From NCBI GenBank assembly GCA_023525975.1, contig CM042024.1:96537880-96601879 (forward strand): a stretch of DNA of 64,000 bases, given 5' to 3'. The notes beneath the pieces are model-generated. The model ran no database searches and was not told the origin of the DNA. It worked only from the letters and a program-made list of their open reading frames with translations. The stretch comes from Smallanthus sonchifolius (Eukaryota > Streptophyta > Magnoliopsida > Asterales > Asteraceae). A program made the translations under genes and the position numbers. Positions 45,265-57,090 of this stretch are shown here, piece by piece (positions within the stretch are counted from its first letter, which is position 1; each line of letters opens with the position of its first letter).

Positions 45265-46990
45265 TATCCCCACACTTGAGTTTTGCTTGCCCTCAAGCAA
45301 AGTCATTTGCTTTTAAATTCACATTACAAATTCTTAAATAATTGTTTTCACTAAACATAAGTTAAGGTCCACGGTCATACAAAATTCATAAAAATTAAAC
45401 TCTCAACAGAATTACAATCCAACAAACCATCAATGAATTTTTTTAAACAATAGGAAACATTGGAACGCGCTTAACTCATATCTAGCTATGGCTTTGCATC
45501 CACACACCCCTCACAATCAATCACTCCACTCGGCTTCATATATGGACTAGCGATGATGTGCTAGTATTTTTCACTCAAAACCAAACAATGAATCACATTA
45601 TTATAGGCTTGCATATTGATCACATCTCCACCTACTAACACAACTAAAACGCACAAATCAAAAGGTCTTTTAAGGGTTGTAATGTAGGCTAGGGTTACGG
45701 GTATGGATAAGGATTTTTAAAGTGGCTAAAGGTGAGTGGAATTCAACTAATGAAGTTACAAATTAACTCTTTAACCTTCAAAATTCTACCATGGGTATAA
45801 ATGACCCATCAACACTAAATTTCTTATTTCTTCAAACTATCAAATGAAACTTGAGTTAAACTGACCCAATAACATCTTTTATTGTAGCTCCACTAATATT
45901 CAAGACCTTTGGGCACATGTTGACCCAATACTATTTTTTTTTGTATTTCTTTTTCATTCATTTTTTTTTCAACTGCAACTATAGCAATCTAAGTTAATTG
46001 AATTCCAACTCACGGGTTTAAAGAGAAAAGGCTAAAAGGTGAATGGGTGAATATTGTGGGTTTTGTCAAAAGAAAAGGTATAAGCTCAGAATGGGTATCT
46101 AGTGGATATTAACGGGTAAAGGCATAAAAATGGCTAAAAATAAAAAGGTTTCTCCTAATGCCTTTATCATTTTTTTTTGCACAATCAATTGGTTCAAGGT
46201 TTCAACATGTATTAATAATATGCAAGTTCTAAAATATGAAACAAAGTGGCTAAACACTCAAATAAGAGAATATATATATATATATCAATTTGGCTCAAAT
46301 TCTCACAGAAACGGTAGAAAATAGGTTACCGACATGTGCATGCAAACCATCACCTTCTACTTTGTTACTCCCAATTCCAACATTTCCAATTTATTATATA
46401 TATATCTATATATATATATATTTAACATTTGTTAGAAAAACTTAATCGAGTAACTTAATGAATTAACCATGACCAAAGACCTCTACCAAACACTTTGTAA
46501 AACAATTTTCAAAAAATTTGTATGGTTTCCAAGATTTTCCACATCCCCACACTTGAACCTTACATTGTCCCAATGTAAATAGTTATGAAATGTAAAAGTG
46601 CGGTTAGTGGGTGCAAAAATAACCAATACCCAATAACTCCCAATATCCAACTCAAAGATTCCCATAACCATAAGCATCAACCCAATCACAATCAACCAAG
46701 TTTCAAACATAAACACACCAAAACAAACAAAAACAAGTTCGTTCAATCAAAGCAACATATATATAAGAAAGAGTACGTGGACCTGATTAGAGGTGATCAT
46801 AGAGTGCTTGAACCATCACCAAAAATGGACTCGTAAGTCTTCCATGAGTCTTCCCCACACTTGAGTGTTGCTATGGTGACGAAAACTAAAACACACAAAA
46901 CAAAACAAAGCAAAGACAAAATACAAGCAATCACAAGCCGGGTTGCCTCCCGGTTAGCGCTAAGTTTATTGTCCTCAGCCCGACATTACC
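45265..46990 (-). other. Athila II 3' non-coding region
   Basis: AT-rich sequence between the protease end and the 3' LTR, with several 'ccccacacttga' tracts (45272, 46545, 46854), poly-T runs and (TA)n microsatellites (about 46263 and 46393-46420). The start (gttgcctcccggttagcgctaag, about 46941) matches the Athila I 3' region near 31035. This shows that everything between protease and this point (the pol gene) is deleted. No env-like ORF. Confidence 0.6.
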
Positions 46991-46993
46991 TCC

Positions 46994-48139
46994 TTATGGA
47001 GGTTGAAACACAAAATTGCTTCCACTAGCTCCCTCACCACTTCGGTTGTTATCACTCCAACTCCAAGATTCATCTCTCGTAAATTTTACATAATACAATT
47101 CTACTTTCTCGTTCGGATGTTGGACATGGTCGGGTGGTTTCTTTTCATCTTTCAACCTCTCAGTTTTCTTCTCGATTGCCTTCGGCTCGTCTTTCACATT
47201 AAACCTGTCAAACATGATACCTTTGTTTTTGGTGTCACCCTCATTTGCCTTGGCGCGAGGATGACCCACGTTAGTAGTGACTGCTTTTGAACACTTATTT
47301 TCAACCGAATATGTAAATGAATTTGAAAAAATATTAATGTTCAACTTACGCTTCCCAAAGGTCATGTCAACAGTGCCGGTTCGGCAATTGATTTGTGCAT
47401 TTGCGGTTGCCAAAAACCGTCTTCCCAAAATCACTCGTGGCTCCTCCTTAGCAAGTGGTGCATAATCAAACTCTAAGAAATCTCCAGGATAGTAGAATTC
47501 TCCAATCTTCACAGCCACTCCCACTAATTTCCCCCGAGGACGTGTGCATGTAGCATTTGCTAACACCAACGTGGTGTTGTATTCTTCTAATGGACCAAAA
47601 TTGTATTGGTCATACACGCTCCCTGGTAGAATGCTCACCCCAGCTCCATAATCTAGCAGTGCCAACTTAGTTTTGAATTCCCCAATTTGAATAGGAACTA
47701 AGGGTTCTCCACACTCAATTTCCTCCTCTTCTCCTTCTTCATTACCATGGGCCACATCAATTGCACTAACATGATGTTGTGGCTTCAATGTGTTGTCAAT
47801 TGGCAGTTTACCTTCATTTTGTTTTAGCAAAGATATTTCTTCGGCCATTTGCCCCACTTGTCTTTCCAACGCCATAAAAGACTTGTCTCTCATTTCATTC
47901 TCCCTTTTTGACTCTTTCATCATCTCCAACAGTGCATCCAGTTTTGAATTAACCGCATCATCACCCCCCGATGATCCACCTTGTTGTTGATGATCTTGAT
48001 TGTAATTCCTTGGGGGGTAATTTGTGTTCCGGTTATTGTTATATGAACTCCTTTGGTAACCGCCCGAATTATAGTTCCCTTGTTGACGAGGTTGGTATGA
48101 TGAAGTACCTTGATTTGAACCTTGGAAATTTGGGTTCAA
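46994..48139 (-). CDS. Athila II gag C-terminus and protease (381 codons, open)
   Basis: It is an open frame with an Asn/Gln/Tyr-rich start (QGSNQGTSSYQPRQQGNY), a coiled-coil-like Lys/Glu segment (ALLEMMKESKRENEMRD...ERQVGQMAEEI) and an aspartic protease domain. That domain has LLDYGAGVSILPGSVYDQY (catalytic Asp with Tyr-Gly-Ala following, where Leu/Ser/Thr-Gly-Ala is usual), FYYPGDFLEFDY and VILGRRFLATANAQINC. A Lys-rich tail ends at 46994, directly before 3' non-coding sequence. It is open but is a part of a transposon polyprotein, not a host gene. Upstream it overlaps the zinc-finger region near 48290. Confidence 0.75.
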   Translation of the reverse strand: MNPNFQGSNQGTSSYQPRQQGNYNSGGYQRSSYNNNRNTNYPPRNYNQDHQQQGGSSGGDDAVNSKLDALLEMMKESKRENEMRDKSFMALERQVGQMAEEISLLKQNEGKLPIDNTLKPQHHVSAIDVAHGNEEGEEEEIECGEPLVPIQIGEFKTKLALLDYGAGVSILPGSVYDQYNFGPLEEYNTTLVLANATCTRPRGKLVGVAVKIGEFYYPGDFLEFDYAPLAKEEPRVILGRRFLATANAQINCRTGTVDMTFGKRKLNINIFSNSFTYSVENKCSKAVTTNVGHPRAKANEGDTKNKGIMFDRFNVKDEPKAIEKKTERLKDEKKPPDHVQHPNEKVELYYVKFTRDESWSWSDNNRSGEGASGSNFVFQPP

Positions 48140-48279
48140 TTGGTTTGATGCATCCCCGTATTTGAAGTTGGGATGATTCCTTGAGCTCGGGTGATAGGAG
48201 TTTGAGTTTGTATCTTATGGTTTCCTATCACCAAAAACTTGGTTCACTTCTTCTTGTCTACCATCTTGCCATGGGCAAC

Positions 48280-49759
48280 TTATGGCCTTGTGTCCCAATC
48301 CCCACAACTCTCACAAACATCAAAACGGGTTTTCACTCCGGCTACTTCTTTTTTCTCTCCTCTTTTCAAATTGGCCAATTCTTTCTCCATAGAGGCTAAC
48401 CTCTCCTTCGTCTCATAGTCCGGGGCGGATTTTGAAATTGGGTGTTTGGCTCTTCGGCTAGCCGATGCCTCGGATTTTGAACTTTGGCTCATTCTTTCTA
48501 AAAAATCCCAATCATCTTCTTCGGGATTAGACAACAATGTCCCATTACTGGTGGACTTCAAGTACTTCCTCTCCTCTTGAGTCAGACCATCAACAAAACA
48601 CTTTACTAGTTCCCACAACTCAATTTGATGGTGGGGGAATTTCCTCAACAACTCCTTGAAACGGGTAAAAGCTTCATGTAAAGGTTCACCTATTTGTTGT
48701 TGAAAAGTCCGAATCTCAATTCGGGAGTCATTTGTCTTCGCAACCGAGTAATATTCGTCCAAGAAAACTTGTTGCATTTCATCCCATGTGTAGATGCTGT
48801 TAGCCGGCAATGTGATGAACCATTGCTTTGCTCGATCTTTGAGGGAAAACTGAAAAAGTCGGAGTTTGACCTCATTTTGGTCAAAGTTTTCATCCCCAAT
48901 TGTGCTACAGATGGCAGCAAACTCAGCTAAATGGGTGTATGGTTCTTCGGTGACCATACCATGAAAATGTGGGAGAACGTTGATATAATTAGGCCTTGAC
49001 TTGAATCGCCTCATTCCTGGAATTGGTGGAACAATTAGAGAAGCATTCTCCGAAATAGCCGGTCTAAAACGACCATTAACTCCACCCATAGGGGCTACCG
49101 GTTGTCTTCGGTTTTCATTATTGTAGCCCCTAGTAGCTCTCCTCCCTTCCTGTCTAGGAGGATACCCAAATCTCTCTGGTCGAACTGTTCGACCCATTGG
49201 TTGTCTCGCCCTTTGGTGAACATAATTCACCTCTTCTTCCTCTTCAAATCCTTGCCCCTCATTGTACTCTCCATATATGCTTCTTTCACCATCCTCATAC
49301 TCGTAATCGCCAAACCCTTCACCATTCCCAACATCTTCATTATCAGCATACCCAAAATATTCACCATCTCCATCCTCCCAACCCTCGTTCTCATTGTTTC
49401 CGGGAGGGGTTTGATTTTGTTGTGGTCCCCTTCTTCCTTGGTACGGATGTTAACGGGTCGGTTTTGTTGAACTGGACCCGACCCATGGGGTTGGTTGTTA
49501 TTGATAGGTATAGGTGGGGTTTGGGTTGAGGTTCGGTGAGGTGGAGTTGGTGGGCGGTTAGGGATAGGGCCTCTGTTTGGAGTTGGCCACGGTTTCTTAT
49601 GCTAGTCCCAGAATGACTGCTTCGACCATCTATGGATGATGGTTCCGATAAAATGGGTTGTAAATTTTGTTGTTGTTGGGTTCGGTTTTGCCTTGCTATC
49701 CTCTCAATTTCCGGTTCAAACACAAGCGGTGAAGTTCTCCCGGATGAACGGGTACGCAT
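48280..49759 (-). pseudogene. Athila II gag, complete copy
   Basis: The MRTRSSGRTSPLVFEPEIE start (49759) runs 122 codons to a stop at 49391. The Retrotrans_gag domain is in another frame at 49230-48280 (YINVLPHFHG, LFQFSLKDRAKQWF, DEMQQVFLDEYY, then FDVCESCGDW at the zinc knuckle, frameshifted). It differs from the left copy by very few bases (for example Lys versus Glu in the SKSxASAS segment, and c/t near 48467). Confidence 0.85.
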
Positions 49760-49912
49760 GCACTAATCTGTCACCTGCACACACAAACAAACACGACGCG
49801 TAACACAAAAATAGAAGAAGATTAACTAAACAAAACAAGTAACAAATAGTCACAAGAGTCAACTAAAATAAAACACCAAGCGCACACACTCCCCGGCAAC
49901 GGCGCCAAAATT

Positions 49913-51158
49913 TGATCGGTGTCGAAGGGACCGGTCAAAGATAAAGAAATAGAGTGTCCTAATCACCTTAAACTAGTTAGGGTAAGAAGGGTGTTGAACC
50001 ACGAAGAGTTTGTGGTCGGTGCTCAACTTCAATTAACAATGCAAATTATGAAGTTACAACGGGTCTTTCTGACCAAACACTATCAATGATTTAATTGAAA
50101 ACTTTATAAACTCAACAAACAAATCAAGTACCAAACAAAACGGTTTAAGTTGTAAACAATAATTAAAAAGGGTATCACACCCGGGTTTGAAGCTCACAAA
50201 TAATTAGGGATTATCACACCAACATTTGAGTTCAAACAATCGAATGGTTATTCAAATCTAATTAACCAAATCTAACCAAGAACATCAACATTCATACATC
50301 ATCGGCAAATAGTGTAAAACAATATTCACGAATGAAATCGAGACAAATGTATGCAATATAGAATTAGATTAATCAATAGATTCAACATAAATCAAAGTTC
50401 ATAGCAATTATCATCTAACGGGGTCAATGGTGCAAGAATTTATCGACTCCCGTGAGTTCATAACCATACTAAACACAAAGATTCAAGTGTTTCAAACCAA
50501 ATGATTACAAGAATTGTTTCTCAAAGCTAGCACATGATAAAACCCTAAAAACTTACAAAAAATCCACCCGGGAATGATTACCGGTGGATTAGCCGCTCAT
50601 GGTGGTGGAAATCATCTTCAATCTTTCAATCGGATGTTAGAATCGTGTTCTTTAGCCTCCAAGAACTCCAAAATCGCCCAAGAACAATGGTGTAAAAGCT
50701 GGATTCGAATTTTTGGGGAAGAAAAACCTAATTAACCATTGAAAATCGGCTGTTTCGCCCAAAACCCGCGTCTGAAACGCACCCAGCGTAGGCTTACGCT
50801 GGGAGGGCGTAGGCTTACGCCAGGCCTCTGATGCTGCTGTGAAGGAAGACTTTAGGAGTAGGCCTACGCTGATATGGCGTAGCCTTACGCTGAAGGTCTG
50901 ATGCTCCTGTTTGAAAACTTGGTCCGGCGTAGGCTTACGCTGTAGCAGCGTAGCCTTACGCTGACCCTGCATTTTGCCCCGTTTTCTCCGTGTCTCTTCC
51001 GACACTTGCATCTCTCGCCTAATATCTTCCAAAATCATACTTTAAGCTTCCAAAACCTGCACATGCATGACTACACAAAACCTTTGTATTCCACATATCA
51101 AATTGCATAAATATAACATATTACACCTTTTAATACATGAAACTTTGGCCACTTATCA
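49913..51158 (-). repeat. Athila II LTR copy 3 (5' LTR)
   Basis: Identical in length to copy 2. PBS ccccggcaacggcgcca lies at 49891-49907, complementary to the 3' end of Asp-tRNA, the Athila primer. Its right edge ...CCACTTATCA abuts Tekay 1 protease codons (51159), giving a clean outer boundary. No matching target duplication is found on the left of the array. Confidence 0.9.
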
Positions 51159-54100
51159 TGGCGTCAGGTACGTTCATCCTTGACAACACTTTTGTTTCTG
51201 TGTTATTTGATTCGGCTGCCAGTAAGAGTTTTATATCTGCGACTTTTTGTAAGCGAGTGAAGTACACTGTCAGTAAGCTAGAAAGGGCCTTTAGGGTAGA
51301 AACCGCGAGAGTGACCGATGTAGTTGACAACTCCACGATAAAAATATAAGGTCATAGGTTCCCTGTCAGATTGTTTGTTATGATTTTGGGAGGGTTTGAT
51401 GTCGTGTTGGGTATGGATTGGTTAACTGCCAACGAAGCACAAATCATATGTAAATGAAAGGTAATCCGACTCAAGGCTCCGGATGGTAGCAAGGTCGAGA
51501 TTTTTGGAGATCGTGATGCCCCGATACCCAACGTCATCTCGATGATTAAGGCAACAGATTACTTAAGGCGCTGATGCGAGGCTTATCTGGTGTACGTGAT
51601 TGACAAGTGTAAAAAGGTGAAGGAACTAGGCGATGTACCCATGGTACGCGAGTACCCGGAGGTGTTTCCAGAGGACTTGCCTGGGATACCACCCGACAAA
51701 GAGATTGAGTTCCGAATCGACTTAGTACCAGATGCCCAGCCCATGGCTAAAGCTCCATATCGACTAGCACCAGTAGAGATGAAAGAGCTAATGGCACAAC
51801 TAGACGAGTTACTTGAGAAAGGATTTATCCAACCGAGCATATCGCCGTGGGGTGCTCTGGTGTTGTTTGTAAAGAAGAAAGACGGTTCGATGAGAATGTG
51901 TATTGATTATCACGAGTTGAACAAATGTATGATGAAGAACAAGTACCCTCTACCAAGGATCGACGACCTGTTCGATCAAGTGCAAGGCGCAAGCTGGTTC
52001 TAAAAAATTGACCTTCGATCCGGGTACCATCAGTTGAAGGTGAAGGAAGAAGATATACCAAAAACTGCATTTCGCAGGCGTTATGGACATTTCAAGTTTC
52101 GCGTAATGTCTTTTGGATTGACGAACGCCCCCACAACGTTCATGGATTTGATGAATAGAGTTTGTCGACCAATGCTGGATCGATCGGTAATCGTGTTCAT
52201 CGATGATATCCTCATCTACTCCAAGAATGAGGGTGATCACGCGTGTCACTTGAAGGAGGTATTGGAAGCTCTGAAGAAGGAAAAGTTGTATGCTAAGTTC
52301 TCCAAATGTGCGTTCTGGCTTAGGGAATTCCATTTCCTAGGTCATGTCATTAACCCGAATGGCATTATGGTTGACCGAGCGAAGATAATGACGGTAAGGG
52401 AATGGAATATTCCTAAGACGCCAACCGAAATCCGTAGTTTCTTAGGATTGGCAGGATACTATCGGAGATTCATCCAGGATTTCTCAAAAATAGCTTCGCC
52501 ATTGACAAAGTTGACTCGGAAGGAGGTAAAGTACGAATGGGGTTCGACCCAGGATGAGGCATTCAAGGAATTGAAAGAGAAGCTAACCAAAGCTCCAGTC
52601 TTGGCCCTTCCCGTGGGAAATGAAGACTTGGTGGTATACTCTGACGCTTCGGGTCAGGGATTAGGGTGCGTGTTGATGCAACGCGGTAGAGTGATTGCAT
52701 ATGCGTCGCGACAGTTGAAAGTTCACGAAGCCAATTATCTGACTCACGATTTGGAACTTGCTGCTGTCGTATTTGCATTGAAAATCTGGAGGCACTACCT
52801 TTACGGGGTAGTTTACTATTTACTCCGACCATAAAAGTTTGAAGTACTTCTTCGAACAAAGGGAACTTAATATGAGACAGAGACGATGGTTGGAACTATT
52901 GAAAGACTATGACTGTGAAATCATATACCATCCCGGAAAGGCAAACGTGGTAGCTGACGCTCTAAGCCAAAAGGATGTGTCTGCTCCTATTAGAGTAAAA
53001 GCTTGCCAGTTGGTGGTGACATCATATGTGATGAGGGAAATTGAAAGAGCTTAGGTGAAGCACTGAAGGAAGAAAACATAAAGAAGGAAAGAATGGTTGG
53101 CCAACAGGACAAGTTGGAATATAACACCCTTGGTGTTAGGACACGTTTTGGGCGGGTATGGATACCTATGAGTGGCGAGCTTAGAACCAAAATCTTGGAT
53201 AAGGCTCATAAGTCTCGGTACTCTATCCACCCCAGTACCAACAAAATGTACCAAGATCCGAGGAAGGAATACTGGTGGCCTGGAATGAAACACGAAGTGA
53301 CAAAGTACATAAGCAAGTGCTTGACTTGCTCCCAAGTAAAGGATGAACACCATAAACCGTATGGAAAGATTCAACCACTTGACATACCGGAATGGAAGTG
53401 GGAACACATTACCATGGACTTCATAACCAAGCTACCTCGCACAGCTAAAGGTCATGACACCATTTGGGTAATCGTGGATCGTTTAACGAAGAGTGCTCAT
53501 TTCCTACCTATTCGCGAGACGTTCTCGTTAGAAAGGTTAGCGGAAGTATTTATTAAAGAAGTAGTAGTACGACATGGGATGCCTTTGACGATCGTATCTG
53601 ACCAGGACACACAATTCACATCGAGGTTCTGGAAAAGATTTCATTAGGCGATGGGCACGAGACTCAATGTTAGCATGGCATACCACCCCCCAAACGGATG
53701 GTCAGTCCGAAAGGACCATTCAGACATTGGAGGATATGCTTCATGCTTGTATTATCGATTTTGGCGGCAGTTAGGACAGTCATCTGCCGTTAGCCGAATT
53801 CTCCTACAATAATAGTCATCACACGACGATAGGCATGCCACCTTACGAAATGTTGTATGGGGGAAGATGCAGGACCCTGGTTTGTTGGGGTGAGATTGGA
53901 CAGAAGGAATTGGGAAGTCTTGAAGTCGTAAGAGAAACGTCGGAAAGGTTTGATCAAATCAAAGCACGAATGAAGGCCGCACAAGATCGTCAGAGGACCT
54001 ATGCGGATAAACGATGAAGGCCTATTAAGTTTGATGTTGGGGACAGAGTAATGTTGAAAGTGTCACCCTGGAAGGGAATCATACGATTCAGGAAGAGAGG

Positions 54101-54458
54101 AAAGTTAAGTCCGAGGTTTATCGGACCATTCAGGATAATGGCACGGGTTGGTGAAGTCGCTTATCGGTTAGAGTTGCCTGATGAGTTAAGTGGGATTCAT
54201 CCTACCTTCCATGTATCACACATTCGAAAGTGTTTGGCGGATGAATCGGCTCACGTACCACTTACTGACATCGAGGTCAACAACAGCCTTAACTACATCG
54301 AAGAACCCGTGGCCATCTTAGACAGAAAGGAGAAGCATTTGCGTAATAAGATTATTCAATTGGTTAAAGTCCAATGGAAGCATCAAAGGGGATCAGAAGC
54401 CACTTGGGAAATGGATACGAAAATGAGGGAGTCGTACCCTCAACTATTTGACTTATGA
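51159..54458 (+). pseudogene. Tekay 1 pol: protease, RT, RNase H, integrase, chromodomain
   Basis: Domains in order: protease (TFILDNTFVSVLFDSAASKSF, Gly of D-S-G replaced by Ala), RT (51690-52530: DKEIEFRIDLVPDAQP, CIDYHELN, GHFKFRVMSFGLTNAP, FIDDILIYSK), RNase H (YSDASGQGLGCVL to about 53040), integrase (53093-53900: HHCC region then MDFITKLP, VSDQDTQF) and a C-terminal chromodomain (AILDRKEKHLRNK...VQWKH) that would target heterochromatin. Stops at 52001-52003 (TAA), 53052-53054 (TAG) and 53645-53647, and a frameshift at about 52810, kill it. Confidence 0.92.
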
Positions 54459-54483
54459 GAGGTTTCGGGGACGAAACCTATTG

Positions 54484-54494
54484 TAAGGGGGGTA
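54484..54494 (+). promoter_or_regulatory. Tekay 1 polypurine tract
   Basis: The AAGGGGGGTAGA run ends six bases before the 3' LTR start (TGTAACATCC at 54499). It is the plus-strand primer site and confirms plus orientation. Confidence 0.75.
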
Positions 54495-54498
54495 GACT

Positions 54499-56490
54499 TG
54501 TAACATCCCAAAAATAAAACGACAGTTATAATAACGGAATAACAGAATAAACGAACGAGGCATGTCAGGTCAGGTCGGATGGGCCGGCGGGCTGGAAGGG
54601 GAGCCTCCCCTATAAATAGCCAAGGTCACCACCCATTTCTCTCATTTGCAACATCTAGAGAGAGAAACCGTAGAGAGAGAAAGTTGGCGGATCGACCCGA
54701 GATTGAAGAAGTGTGTTGCTCCATAGCTCGTGAGAAGAACCTCCGAATCAGAAGCTCGATACAGGTAACGATCCAACCTAGATCTGAGTTTTTGTTCGTT
54801 TTTGGGTTTTTCGGGTTTAGGATGAAATGGTAACGTTTTTACGGATGAAAATGGAAGAAAAACATAGATTTGAGTTCCTTAATGATAAGCAAACATTTTG
54901 AATGTAAACAAGTTCGGGATCTTGACGTGATCAGACCCGGATGCGAAAGTTTGGGTTTTTTACGGTGAAGCAGATCCTACGTACTTATCAAGTACGCACG
55001 AAGAGGATCCTGCGTACTTATCAAGTACGCACGAAGAGGATCCTGCGTACTTATCAAGTACGTATGAAGAGGATCCTGCGTACTTATCAAGTACGCATGA
55101 AGAGGATCCTGCGTACTTATCAAGTACGCATGAAGCAAGTTTGCGCACTTATTAAGTACGCAATAGTAAGGCCCTGCGCACTTGATAAGTGCGCATGCAT
55201 CAGGCTGTTTAGGTAAAGTCAGTATGTTTAGAAGGTTAACCCGTTAGAGTCGGGTGTTGGTCTGATGAGTATTTAACTAATCAATTCAGATCGGAAGTGA
55301 CATTGTTGGACCTTTGTTTAGGACAGCCCAGATTAGCTTATCAGGTGAGTTCTAGAAGCCCTCTTTTAAATGTTTTGAATAATATTTTTGGGCTGGTGTG
55401 CATACGTAACGATGTGACTATTTTATAAAACGATGTTTATGAATGTTGTATGTGACGTTTTATAAAATGATGTTTATGAACGATGTTTTGGAAGGAAGGG
55501 TTATGAAAGAAGTGTTTATGAATTATTTTGCCAAAAGAAGTTTATGAAGTGTTTATGAATGAAGTAATGATTTTTAATAAAACGTACAAATGCTTTAACT
55601 GAAGTTTTGAAGTAAAAGAAGTGAATGTTTACGAAAGTCACAAACGAACGAATCTGCCAATATTCCTTACGGAATGAAGGTTATGGGTATGGAAAGTATG
55701 TTATGGGCCTTTACCTTTAAGGGGCCTTTGTGGCAGGCCAACTGTTGTACAACTGGGGTGATGACGGTCACCAAGGGGATTATCGTGATCCTTGAAGTTT
55801 GGTACGATTTACCTTACGGGGTAGTCGTGCTTGAAGTTTGGTACTTGCGCCTTACGGGGTGCAGTGCTTGAAGTTTGGTACGTGTCATCCTTGTGATGTC
55901 GTGCTTGAAGTTGGTGTTGAATAACCTAAGTATCGGTCCCTAGGAGTTCTTCACCCGAAGGGCAGTACGGTGTTGATGGGCCTAGTGGTGGTGATCTTTA
56001 GGTTATTCCACTAGTATGTGACGTTTGGATTTGACGGATACGAGAAGGCGCAGATTCGATATGTTCGTTGACTTATGTTTATGATGTGTTATGTTTTTGT
56101 TATTGCATTATTTTGCGTACGCTTTTATTAATGAAGTTTAAGGATATGTTTTTGGCAAATATTTGAAGTTAATGTTTTATGTAAAAGCTAGAACTCACCA
56201 GCGTAGCTGACTTTTTAGTGTGCACATTCAGGTTAAGGCAGGTTATGATGATGGAAGGTGATGCTGGGCGGCTTGATGAGTTACCCGGATGAGATGAAGA
56301 CTGGCATCCCGTTATGATTAGCTTATGTTATGTTTATGTAATAGACTATGTTACGCTTCCGCATGTTGAACAATGTAAAGGTTACGTTTAATGAAGTATT
56401 TTCCGATGCGTTATTTGATATTCAAGTTTAAGAACTGTGTGTGAATGAGTAAATCCAACAAGTGAGGCCTTCCGGGTTTGGGGCCTTACA
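54499..56490 (+). repeat. Tekay 1 3' LTR
   Basis: 1,992 bp, the partner of 37066-39049 with scattered substitutions and small indels. It repeats the TATA box (54610-54619), the hairpin array (about 54978-55196), the donor-like GTGAGTTCTAG at about 55346 and the acceptor-like block near 56195-56233. It ends GGGGCCTTACA, followed by target copy CCAGT. Confidence 0.9.
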
Positions 56491-56938
56491 CCAGTGGTGG
56501 TGTGGAATGGAATATAGATGGCTTTGTCATAGGTGGTTGTGAAGTTGGTGGTGGCAGGGGATCTGTCACTATCCTCACATATGGTGAAAAATAGTGAGCG
56601 TCAGGTCTGAACTCAAAGGGTTGGCTCATTTGTGGCAAAGGTTGGCCAAATGGTGAAAAAGGTGGAAATTGACTGGTGGATGGATTGAGGCTGTCATCTG
56701 TCCTAGGTGGGGGAACAGATGATGGGAACACACCCGAGGTGGGTTGCTGTTCCGGTGGTAACTGACATGCAGGAGGCAGATCAGATTGCTTCCCATGATC
56801 CGGTTTGTTCTCCATGTGAGCTGGAGAAGACATAACCCTTTTGGTTCTATGAAATACCCTGTTTTGTCTGGCAGTCTTCTCAATTTCTGCATCAAAGAGC
56901 AAAGGAGATGATTTGTTGGAGTACCTTGTATGATGCAT
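56486..56938 (-). pseudogene. Athila I gag, N-terminal fragment
   Basis: MHHTRYSNKSSPLLFDAEIEKTARQ is the usual Athila gag start and resembles the Athila II start at 49759. It runs through a Pro-rich region and is cut at 56490 by the Tekay 1 LTR. The remaining gag continues at 37065. Confidence 0.8.
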
Positions 56939-57090
56939 ACAACTGAAGAATCACCTGCACAACACAAACAAGAACACCCCGTGTAATACTGAACAAAACA
57001 AAAAAAATAACAAGACAAGAAAAGTAAATAAGAATTTTGATTTTTGTGAGTTCTAGCAAACAGTAACAAATTAACACTAAGCGCATTAAC

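Larger units (their letters stand above)
41417..51158 (-). mobile_element. Athila II tandem array (three LTRs, gag-protease only)
   Basis: In minus sense, right to left: LTR 49913-51158, PBS, gag 49759-48280, gag-protease 48139-46994, 3' region 46990-45265, LTR 44019-45264, PBS, a second truncated gag 43865-42453, a junction, partial LTR 41617-42438, PBS 41595-41611, and a gag-start fragment 41463-41417. The two full LTRs are exactly 1,246 bp and nearly identical, and the repeat period is 5,894 bp. No RT, RNase H or integrase is present, so this is a non-autonomous gag-protease Athila derivative multiplied in tandem by recombination. Confidence 0.85.
37066..56490 (+). mobile_element. Tekay 1 chromovirus (Ty3/gypsy) nested in Athila I gag
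   Basis: Near-identical LTRs (37066-39049 and 54499-56490) begin TGTAACATCCC and end GGGGCCTTACA. The target duplications are CCGGT (37061-37065) and CCAGT (56491-56495), one mismatch. The PBS is TGGTATCAGAGC at 39053-39064 (Met-tRNA). The gag start is intact but cut at 39639. Protease to chromodomain are at 51159-54458, and a polypurine tract lies at about 54485-54493. The gap 39640-51158 holds a Tekay 2 LTR fragment and the Athila II array, and the rest of gag is lost. Confidence 0.9.
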
